The notes below the pieces were generated by a model. The model was not told the DNA's origin. It was given only the letters and a program-made list of their open reading frames with translations, and did no database searches. The translations under genes were made by a program, and so were the position numbers. From Opitutia bacterium UBA3151 (GTDB taxonomy: Bacteria; Verrucomicrobiota; Verrucomicrobiia; Opitutales; Seribacteraceae), in the NCBI GenBank assembly GCA_002364975.1, contig DEYT01000090.1:1-19390 (forward strand): a DNA stretch of 19,390 nt, in the 5' to 3' direction. Shown here one piece after another: positions 6,349-14,500 of this stretch (position 1 is the stretch's first letter; the number at the start of each line of letters is the position of its first letter).

Positions 6349-8844
6349 ATGATTAGCAACGGTCCCTCTCGTACATTTACCCGCGAAGCGGTGGAGGCAT
6401 GGTTGCATCGGTTATCGCTTAGTGACTGGGAAAAAAACATTGAGCAAGACTTGCTTCGTGAGGCTCAGTCTTATTACCGCAAAGGCTTACTTTCTGCTTT
6501 GGATATACAGCCAGAACAGGCGATTATCACTCAAAAAGTAAACCGTGAAGAGACCTATTCCGTAGTTGAATGGAATGAAAATAAACCGGAAATCCGAACC
6601 TCTTTGGAAGATGAAAACCTTGGGCTTGTACTTGCCACTGCGGGGTTGTATGAAATCGAGGAACTCATTGCTGAGATTCAGGATGAAGATCCGCTTTTTG
6701 GTGAATTTAATTTCGAAAAGAAATTGGTTCCTAGAGATGAGAAGAAAGAAGATGATCATGCTCCTGAGGTATCTTCAATACCGGGCGTAAAGCTAATTGT
6801 GACCCTAGAGATTTCCTATAAAAAAGGCTTGCTGGCGATACCCAAATGGAAACTTTCTGAAAAGGAAGAAGTAAGTGTTTATGGTTCCAATGCTGAAGGT
6901 TCCCTGCAAGATGCCGATCGTCCAGCCCTCATGAGATTTGTGGCGGAAGCAAATGAAAAAGGCTTTTCTTTCAACAAGGAAAATGGAACCTTCCTCCTGA
7001 CAGATTGGAATCAAATTGCATTATTGACTCAGGAATCCTTACCGAAGTGGGAGCAATCCTTCTCCTTAAAGTTTGAGGGGGATGCTCAATTTTTAAAACA
7101 TGGACAAAGAATTTTAAACTGGGAAATTGAAGCAAGAAGCGAATCCGAAGGGTCGATGACTCTAAGAGAAAGGTTTCAACTCGGATCCCATAAATTGGGC
7201 CGTGCAAGCATTCGTAGAATTTCAAAAGCCAAACTCGGTGCCACTTTCATACGAGGACATGGCTTGGTCAAACTGGATCAAAAACAAGTTGATGATTTTG
7301 ACTGGTGGCAAAGAAACAGGGGGGATTTAAAACGAACAAACTGGCCTAAGTATATGCTCTTTTCCCTCTTCGCCAGAAAATACTTGAAGACCAGACCGGA
7401 TGGTAAGCTTGCTGATTGGGAAACATCGATACGAAAAATTGGTACTAATGGCTTGGCCAACAAGTTTTCGTTTCTTCGCCCTTATCAAAAACAAGGAGTT
7501 GCCCATATCAGTGCTCTGCATCAACTCGGATGCCATGCCCTACTGGCAGATGAAATGGGATTAGGGAAAACGATACAATCCCTTGCTTTACTTGCTAAAG
7601 ATAAAGAGAAAGAAGCTTTGGACCTAGTCGTTTGCCCAGCCTCCGTCGTTCAAGTTTGGGTAAAGGAAGCGAAAGAAAGATTTCCTCAACTTAAGGTAAG
7701 GGTTTTAAAACGAGAGAATACTTTTACCGATCAAAAAAGCTCCTGCCTTTGGGTAGCAAGCTACACTCAATTAAGAAGGCATCGAAACCTTCTAGACCAG
7801 ATTACCTTCCGATATACGATCTTGGATGAAGCTCAACTTATTAAGAATCCAAAAGCAAAAATAACCCAAACTTGTTTATCCGTTGATGCAAAAAAACGAC
7901 TCGCATTATCTGGAACTCCAATCGAAAACTCTGCGATGGATTTATGGACGATTTTTCGTTTTTTAATGCCGGGTCTGTTGGGGGGGAGAAAGGAATTTGA
8001 AAGAAGTTTTGAAGAAGATTCTCAAAAATCTGCCCTTCTTGTTAGGAAACAAATTCATCCCTTTGTTTTAAGAAGATTAAAATCCGAGGTTGCTAAAGAA
8101 TTGCCTCCTAAAATTGAAACGGAATTACCCTGTCAACTAAGTGATGCCCAAAAGAAGGAATACCGTAAGCTTACCGAGCATGCCATCAAAAATCATGGTG
8201 AGGACCTAAAGGGTGCTATTAAGCAATCCCCCACTCATATTTTTTCCCTGTTAACCAGACTTCGTCAGGCATGCTGCGACTTATCACTACTTCCAAATAG
8301 AACCCATTTACCCCCAGAAGGAGTCAAAACTGATTTATTAATCGAAAAGCTCAAGGATTTATTTCCCACTGGGGCAAAAGTTTTAGTCTTTAGTCAGTTT
8401 ACCTCTTTTTTATCGATTTTGAAAAAAAGAATTCGGACTGAGCTCCCTTCAATTCAGCTTTTTGAATTAACTGGATCAACCCGGGACCGGAAGATTCCCG
8501 TTGAGTCATTTGAAAATGAAAAGGGACCAACCATTATGCTTGCCTCTCTCAAAGCAGCGGGCCTCGGTGTCACCCTTAAATCTGCAGATTATGTATTTCT
8601 AATGGATCCATGGTGGAATCCTGCCGCAGAAGAACAAGCCATTGATCGGGCTCATAGAATTGGAAAACAAAAGCCAACATTTATTTATAGAATAGTTGCG
8701 AAAGGAACGGTTGAAGACCGAGTTCGACAATTACAAATTTCAAAAAAGGAAACTTTTAACGAAATCATTGGAGAACTTGAAAAACCAAGCGGTCTGCCAG
8801 AGCATTTTTCATCCCTTAAGAAATTAGTTGAGCTAACCAACTAA
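6349..8844 (+). CDS. SNF2-family DEAD/DEAH-type helicase (bacterial SWI2/SNF2 ATPase)
   Basis: The 831-aa protein is a bacterial Snf2-type ATP-dependent DNA translocase; its cellular role is unknown. The C-terminal ~460 residues hold all helicase motifs: Walker A in LADEMGLGKT (about 399-408), motif Ia VVCPASVV, motif II LDEAQLIKN (about 492), motif III LSGTPIEN (about 520), LLTRLRQACCD, LVFSQFTSF (about 679), ASLKAAGLGVTL, DPWWNPAAE and QAIDRAHRIGK (motif VI, about 763). DEAQ instead of DEAH is common in bacterial Snf2 proteins. The first ~390 residues are poorly conserved. Residues about 40-80 (YYRKGLL ... YSVVEW) resemble the start of a SWIM zinc finger but lack its Cys and His ligands. 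The leader at 6229-6348 shows no clear promoter. The gene converges on the PEP-CTERM gene, leaving 24 bp between stops. Confidence 0.92.
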   Translation: MISNGPSRTFTREAVEAWLHRLSLSDWEKNIEQDLLREAQSYYRKGLLSALDIQPEQAIITQKVNREETYSVVEWNENKPEIRTSLEDENLGLVLATAGLYEIEELIAEIQDEDPLFGEFNFEKKLVPRDEKKEDDHAPEVSSIPGVKLIVTLEISYKKGLLAIPKWKLSEKEEVSVYGSNAEGSLQDADRPALMRFVAEANEKGFSFNKENGTFLLTDWNQIALLTQESLPKWEQSFSLKFEGDAQFLKHGQRILNWEIEARSESEGSMTLRERFQLGSHKLGRASIRRISKAKLGATFIRGHGLVKLDQKQVDDFDWWQRNRGDLKRTNWPKYMLFSLFARKYLKTRPDGKLADWETSIRKIGTNGLANKFSFLRPYQKQGVAHISALHQLGCHALLADEMGLGKTIQSLALLAKDKEKEALDLVVCPASVVQVWVKEAKERFPQLKVRVLKRENTFTDQKSSCLWVASYTQLRRHRNLLDQITFRYTILDEAQLIKNPKAKITQTCLSVDAKKRLALSGTPIENSAMDLWTIFRFLMPGLLGGRKEFERSFEEDSQKSALLVRKQIHPFVLRRLKSEVAKELPPKIETELPCQLSDAQKKEYRKLTEHAIKNHGEDLKGAIKQSPTHIFSLLTRLRQACCDLSLLPNRTHLPPEGVKTDLLIEKLKDLFPTGAKVLVFSQFTSFLSILKKRIRTELPSIQLFELTGSTRDRKIPVESFENEKGPTIMLASLKAAGLGVTLKSADYVFLMDPWWNPAAEEQAIDRAHRIGKQKPTFIYRIVAKGTVEDRVRQLQISKKETFNEIIGELEKPSGLPEHFSSLKKLVELTN

Positions 8845-8845
8845 T
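8823..8845. terminator. Weak hairpin at the end of the SNF2 gene
   Basis: ATTAGTTG (8823-8830) and CAACTAAT (8838-8845) form an 8-bp stem with a 7-nt loop, overlapping the last codons and stop of the SNF2 gene. It sits between two convergent genes and could act for either strand. The plus side lacks a T-run. The minus side is followed by a short T-rich stretch (AATTTCTT). It is a candidate only. Confidence 0.25.
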
Positions 8846-8868
8846 AACAGAATTAATCGTAAGAAAAA

Positions 8869-11382
8869 CTAAATCGAACTTTCTTCTTCCGAATCAGACT
8901 TCCGAAGTCGTCGTAGGTAACTCATACCAGGTAGCATCAATAAGCCAGCAACCATAATATAGGTGGAAGGTTCTGGCACCACAGAGTACTGCATGTAAAA
9001 GTCATTATTGGAATAATCTAGATAAACACTCCAATCTCCATAATAATAGTTATTATTATATCCAAAATTATCCACACCAATATTAAAATATCCAGAATCT
9101 AAGGTTCCGGAACCCGTAGGTTGACTTCCTCCAATGGCAATACTTCCCCAAGTTATTCCAGATCCGTTACTTCCACTGCCATCCAAGAACTTAAAGCCGG
9201 AAGTACCCGATTTTTCTGAAAGAGTTCCGGCAACGGCTCCTGCACCAGATCCTGCTCCATCATCCGAAGTAAGACTTAAAATATTAATATCAAAATTTCC
9301 CGAGCTATCGAATGCAAGAGAATCAAATTCTAAAACATCCCAATCACTCCCAGCACTTCCAGCAAAATTACTAATTTCCCAATCGTAAACCCCACCAGAC
9401 TTGAGACCAACGCTGTTAACTTTGACAATTCCAATACTCTGAGCAAGGGTATCAACCCCAGCATCATTATGATCACCTACAATGGATTGTTGAGTACTGG
9501 TCCCTGTGCTAAGAGAACTAGATAATGCAATACCAGGACTTATCGAATCAATTTCTCCATTTCCTGAACCAATATTTAAGATAGCACCTGCATTGGTGAT
9601 AGTACCAACACTTGTTCCAGATCCGCCACCGACAACGCTTTTCTGGGCCGTATTATTCGTGCCTTGACCTTGGATGGTATTGGTAACGGTGATACCTCCG
9701 GCAACTGAAAGTTTTCCATGTTCAACTATGGTCGTACCAGTTCCAAGTCCATTGGCGTGATTGGCTACAACGATCCCACCATCAATTGTACCACCACCAT
9801 CTGCTATTGTTACTCCACCTCCAAAGCTTCCAGAATCACCCGTGAGGGTAAGCTTTCCACTTCCAGTTTTTTTCAAGCCTGCAGACCCCGAAATCGCTCC
9901 GCTTAATTCTTGGTGCGCGTCCCCACTGGCCAAGGTACCCGCACTTCCACCAATATTGATAATGTTGGTCCCTGAACCACTGAGAGTAAGAGTACCTGAG
10001 TAGGTCTTCTTTTCAGCTGTATTCGCAAATCCTAGCTCAATAGTTTGGGTCGATTCATCGGCATTATTGAGGGTCAAGGTACCCCCGGTTGCCGCTCCAG
10101 TTAAGTATTCAAATTTTTGGGTCTTTCCACTACCTGGCTTCAAAGTAAGGCTACCTTCTGCAACATTAAGGTAACCACTCTCCGTAGTGTCCGAATCGGA
10201 GATATTGATATTTCCACTAAAAGTTTGTTCTCCTGATCCAGTCTTGAAAATGGTGAGATCAGTGGATGTGGTTCCGTCGGTGTAAATATTTCCTGAAAAA
10301 ACATATTCTCCATCATTGCCGGAATTACTATGCACAGTAAGCTGATTCCCATCGTTTGCTCCTCCAAAATCTCCTGAACCATTCAATCCACTCAAAATAG
10401 CATCTCCAATCCCACCACTGTTGGCCAAATTGAGATTATCATCCCCATCATGGTAGGTAATCGTGGCAACAAAATCATTGGTGTCACTCGCTGCCCCACC
10501 AGTGGGACTGACATTATTGGAACCTCCTGTACCTATTAAAGCTTCATAACTACTCCCATCTTTGTAAGTGGAATTTTGAAATTCAAATTTCAAATTTGAA
10601 TCCATGTTGCCACTTGTGTCATATAAAGCTAGTTTGAGAGTGTTTCCACCAGAAGGCCAGACCCAAGACTGGTTCATTATGGTATTATATCTTGTGGCAC
10701 CAACACTGTCATCTTTTCCAGATATACCGCCGTCATAAAACCGGATTCCAACAAGAGGGCTAGAGGCTGCATTCAGAGCAGTAACTCTTGTGGAAAGGTC
10801 GTTTGCATTTGAAGTCCAAGTCCCGATGGTATCATCAACAATTAAAAAATTTGCACCTGTGGACTGGGTATTTGTTCTTGCAGTTCCTTCAAAAAGTTCA
10901 TCGGCATCACTACCTGTTCGATTAGCATACTGAGTCTCAAAACCGAATAAACCTGCTCCAACAGATTGAGTTTCAGTGTCCTGCCCGATAGTCGTTTGGG
11001 TAGTGATTGGAGTCCAAATGCCGTGGAAGAGATCGGTAGTATTCGTATTTGGAGTGATGGTAGAGGTGGAGTCCGTATCAAAGAATCCTAATTCAATCAA
11101 GTCACCCGTCCTAGTAGATCCCACACTATCTGCATCTAGATCTGACAAGGTAGATCCTGCAGCATCCAACTGTTGTAAGGTCTGGACCGAACCTGGTGCA
11201 GAAGCACCGTAGGTAACATAAGGCATACCGCTTCCACGATGAGTTTGCCATTCAACTGTCTGGATTTCAGTTCCCGTTGGATCCTGTGGATAAACATTTG
11301 TCACACATATGACAAATATAATACCTAAAAATATACTCTGTTTTTTTAATTTCAACTTATGGTTAGTCTTGTACAAATTCAC
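8869..11382 (-). CDS. PEP-CTERM surface protein with autotransporter-type beta-strand repeats
   Basis: An 837-aa exported protein. A basic N-terminus with hydrophobic core (about 14-30) is a signal peptide. Residues about 34-265 form a domain similar to the start of the divergently encoded 1803-aa protein (shared LGFFD/LGYFD, IRFYD, ARYNT/ATRYNT, W-W-P positions). The middle is Gly/Ser/Thr/Asn-rich, low in Cys, with autotransporter-associated beta-strand repeat signatures such as LKKTGSGKLTLTGD and IFKTGSGEQTFSG. YDWEISNFAG ... WDVLEFDSL is typical of PEP-CTERM passengers. The C-terminus is a classic sorting signal: VVPEPST near 801, a hydrophobic helix, then RRLRK. Such proteins are processed by an exosortase and displayed at the cell surface. 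An acidic tail (SDSEEESSI) follows the Arg cluster, which is unusual. No beta-barrel is present, so it is not a classical autotransporter. The start is GTG at 11380-11382. A TTG two codons later (11374-11376) has the better AGGA spacing (7 nt). Confidence 0.88.
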   Translation of the reverse strand: MNLYKTNHKLKLKKQSIFLGIIFVICVTNVYPQDPTGTEIQTVEWQTHRGSGMPYVTYGASAPGSVQTLQQLDAAGSTLSDLDADSVGSTRTGDLIELGFFDTDSTSTITPNTNTTDLFHGIWTPITTQTTIGQDTETQSVGAGLFGFETQYANRTGSDADELFEGTARTNTQSTGANFLIVDDTIGTWTSNANDLSTRVTALNAASSPLVGIRFYDGGISGKDDSVGATRYNTIMNQSWVWPSGGNTLKLALYDTSGNMDSNLKFEFQNSTYKDGSSYEALIGTGGSNNVSPTGGAASDTNDFVATITYHDGDDNLNLANSGGIGDAILSGLNGSGDFGGANDGNQLTVHSNSGNDGEYVFSGNIYTDGTTSTDLTIFKTGSGEQTFSGNINISDSDTTESGYLNVAEGSLTLKPGSGKTQKFEYLTGAATGGTLTLNNADESTQTIELGFANTAEKKTYSGTLTLSGSGTNIINIGGSAGTLASGDAHQELSGAISGSAGLKKTGSGKLTLTGDSGSFGGGVTIADGGGTIDGGIVVANHANGLGTGTTIVEHGKLSVAGGITVTNTIQGQGTNNTAQKSVVGGGSGTSVGTITNAGAILNIGSGNGEIDSISPGIALSSSLSTGTSTQQSIVGDHNDAGVDTLAQSIGIVKVNSVGLKSGGVYDWEISNFAGSAGSDWDVLEFDSLAFDSSGNFDINILSLTSDDGAGSGAGAVAGTLSEKSGTSGFKFLDGSGSNGSGITWGSIAIGGSQPTGSGTLDSGYFNIGVDNFGYNNNYYYGDWSVYLDYSNNDFYMQYSVVPEPSTYIMVAGLLMLPGMSYLRRLRKSDSEEESSI

Positions 11383-11421
11383 ATCCTGATACTTTTAAGT
11401 CAAACAAATATTGATTTATCT

Positions 11422-11450
11422 GAGACATGTTCCAGAAATATGCATATAAT
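11422..11450 (+). promoter_or_regulatory. Sigma70-like promoter for the 1803-aa repeat protein
   Basis: A perfect -10 box TATAAT (11445-11450) lies 17 bp downstream of GAGACA (11422-11427, 4 of 6 matches to TTGACA). The predicted start near 11457 gives a leader of about 68 nt before the GTG at 11525. The placement in a 142-bp divergent spacer fits. No equally good promoter is visible on the minus strand for the PEP-CTERM gene. Confidence 0.5.
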
Positions 11451-11467
11451 TATGAAAAATTCATAAT
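11449..11467. repeat. Inverted repeat, candidate operator in the divergent spacer
   Basis: ATTATGAA, AAA, TTCATAAT is a perfect 8-bp inverted repeat with a 3-nt spacer. It overlaps the end of the -10 box and the predicted transcription start of the 1803-aa gene, and lies about 67 bp upstream of the PEP-CTERM gene start. This position suits a repressor or a shared regulator of both genes. It is AT-rich, so chance is possible. Confidence 0.4.
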
Positions 11468-11524
11468 AAACAAATATTAAATATTACTTGCCTTCATGCC
11501 CGTTTCAGAACTAGATTATTTATA

Positions 11525-14500
11525 GTGGTTACTTGTAAAAAGCCCTTGCGAAAACCATTCCACGATGGCAGCTCTTTTTCTCGAAATTTAGAGGCAATTT
11601 TTGATATCTGCAAATTCACGATTTTACGATTTCATTTTCTTGCTTTATTCAGTTTTTTTCTATTTGGATTCGCTCCGATCTATGCCGCTGATCCCACCAT
11701 TGTCATTCATTGGTCTACGGTGACCACAGACGGAGATCCTGACTTACTCAAAGATCGAAATGGAAACCCATTGAGTATCGGTTCAGGCGGAAATGGTAGT
11801 GGATATGTCGCTACCTTAGGTTATTTCGATCAAGCTGACGATAATTCCTTGCAAAATCATTTTCTTGGGTCTTGGATTCCGCTAACTGAAGGAACCAGAG
11901 TTGGAGACTCAAGCACTGGCTATGGATTTTCGGATGGAATGTTTTCGTTTACTACCGTATTTACGAAGTCAAGTGATCTTGTTACAGTATTTCCATTCGA
12001 ACCAGCAAGCTACCAAGTCCAAACACCCTTTCCCATAACCGCTTCCGCACCTCCAAGTGGAACTCCAATTTGTATTCGTTTTTATGATGCAACCGAAATT
12101 GGTCCTGCAGCACGATACAACACTGTTACGGGCTCCGAGTGGAAATGGCCTGCTTTCTCGAGTGGTATTCCAGAAAATTTATACTTAAAGATTTCTTCTG
12201 GAACTGCATATGCTGGTTCAAGTTGGGAGTATGGCAATTATTTTGAAGATTCAGATAACAATTTTACTACCTCCTTAGAGCTTCAATCTTTCTTAACCGT
12301 GAATATAACAGGTTCAGGAAGTGTAGGTAGCTTAGATCCAAGTTATAATTACGGATCTACAGTTCCAATTACTGCAACTCCCAACGCAAATATGGAATTT
12401 GTTGAATGGCAGGGTTCAGGGATTGCTCAACCTAGCTTTGCACAAACTACAGTCCTGATGGATGCGGATCGAAACATAACTGCTGTGTTCGAGCCCAAGG
12501 ACTTCAATGTTCTGATCAATGAGAATGGGAATGGGTCTACCACGGGATCTGGCCTTTACCCATACGGTTCTACCATCAATATAACCGCAACTCCTGCTTT
12601 TGGTTATGAATTTTCGTACTGGGAAGGGGCAGGTCCTGACTCCAATATTTCTTCGAGTACTACTCTCACCGTTCAACAGGATCATTCTCTGATTGCTCAT
12701 TTTAGTAAACTTCCCTTCTCCATCACAACCTCCGCTGGCGTTGGTGGAAGTGCCTCTGTGGTAGAATCTGAACCTCCACCCTTCTATTTCGACAACAATT
12801 ACACCTTATTTGCCGACCCTACTTTCGGTTACAGCTTTTCTCATTGGTCCAGCTCTAGTAATTCTCTTGACCTAATTGATTCTCAAACCAGTCCCATTAC
12901 CTCATTTCTAGTCCAAGGAGATGCAACTTACACTGCAAATTTTTCTCAGATCAATTATGGACTACAGGTTTTAATGGGAGAAGGCGGGGAAGCGGTATAC
13001 CCAGAATCTGGAGATCAATCGGCGTTGTCTATGGTTCAAGTAACCGCAGTTGCTCAAGACGGTTATGACTTTGAAATCTGGGAAGATCCGGATGCCTTAT
13101 TGACAGACAGTTCTCTATCGGTAACCGAAGCAAATATGAGCAAGGCGTCTGGTTCGGTTTCGGTAACCGCGACCTTTTCCAAAAAGACTTATTCCGTTGA
13201 GATTAATGAAGGTACTGGAGGAAATGTTTCTCTTTCTCCTGCCAGTGGCCCATGGGAGCACAACGGAGTTTATGAATTGAATGCAACTTCGCAGGTTGGA
13301 TACACTTTTTCAGAGTGGCAAGGAGATACAAACTCCACATCTTCTCTTCTCAACGGAACCAGTGATGCAATCAACAAGATCGGGGTTAGTGGTCCCATCT
13401 CCTTGACCGCAGTTTTCGCTGAGAATGCTTATTCGATTTCGGCTACCACAATCCAAGGGGGCACAGTTTCAGGTACCAATAGCTATTCCATTAATGATAC
13501 TCCAACAATTTCAGCTCAACCCTCAACAGGTTGGAAATTCTCTCATTGGATTGGTGACTTAGATCATTTGGTAGCTGCCAACGCAACTTCCTCTCTGGTA
13601 GACCTCACCTTAGCCCCACTCACACTTTCCTTCGAAGCAGTTTTTGAAAGAGAAGTCTATGACTTTTCTGTCTTCATCGACGGGAATGGCTCGGTTAATG
13701 GATATAATTCCAACTTTACTCTTTCGCCTGATTCCGCCACTGAAGTTTCACTTGTGGCAGTAAGCCGAGCAGGCTGGAATTTTGAAAGGTGGTACGGCTA
13801 TTCAGTTTCTGATCCCGCAGCAAGTAGCATTACTTTTATTCCTAGTTCAAGCGGCTCCCTAACCGCAACCTTCGAAAGAAATTCTTATGATCTGACCGTG
13901 ACGAATTCTACAGGTGGTGAAACTAATGGAACGGGTACTTATCTTTATGACTCTGCTATCTCGCTAAAAGCCAGTCCAAGTCCTGGTTACATGTTTTTGA
14001 AATGGACTGGAAACACCGAGCTCATTGATGAGCTTGATCCTGTGGTTACCCTTAGGGTTCCTGATCAAAATATTTCTTTGTATGCGGAATTCACTCCGAT
14101 TCCACTCACGATCACTACATCCGTAGTTGGTTCTGGTACGGTTTCTTCAGGTGGCACTTACGATACGGGTTCGACAGCCACTTTAAATGCAACTCCATCA
14201 GGAATAGATACAGCAGGTCCAAGAGGGTACCAGTTAGAAAGATGGATTTGGTTCTCTTCAGGAGGGACTTCATACAATAGTACGGATAATCCTTTGGAAT
14301 TATATATGGATTCTAACTTTACGGTAACTGCTGTTTTTTCTCCGATTCCTCCAGATGATGTAGAAATCGAATTAGTTTCCACGCCTAGTGGTGCGGGTAC
14401 TCTATTCGACGACCCGGACGCAAGGACTTGGGATGTTGATCTCGACCTCATTCAAAGGGATTTGCAAGCTTCTGCGAATCCTGGTTTTTCATTTCTCGGA

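Noticed and set aside
7980..7986. Run of seven G's inside the SNF2 gene as a frameshift or slippage site
   Set aside because: The reading frame continues intact through helicase motifs on both sides.
8869..11382. Classical type V autotransporter
   Set aside because: There is no C-terminal beta-barrel; the C-terminus is a PEP-CTERM sorting signal.
14158..14451. Minus-strand open frames of 80-97 codons inside the 1803-aa gene
   Set aside because: They are antisense shadows of a repeat-rich coding region, without motifs or start signals.
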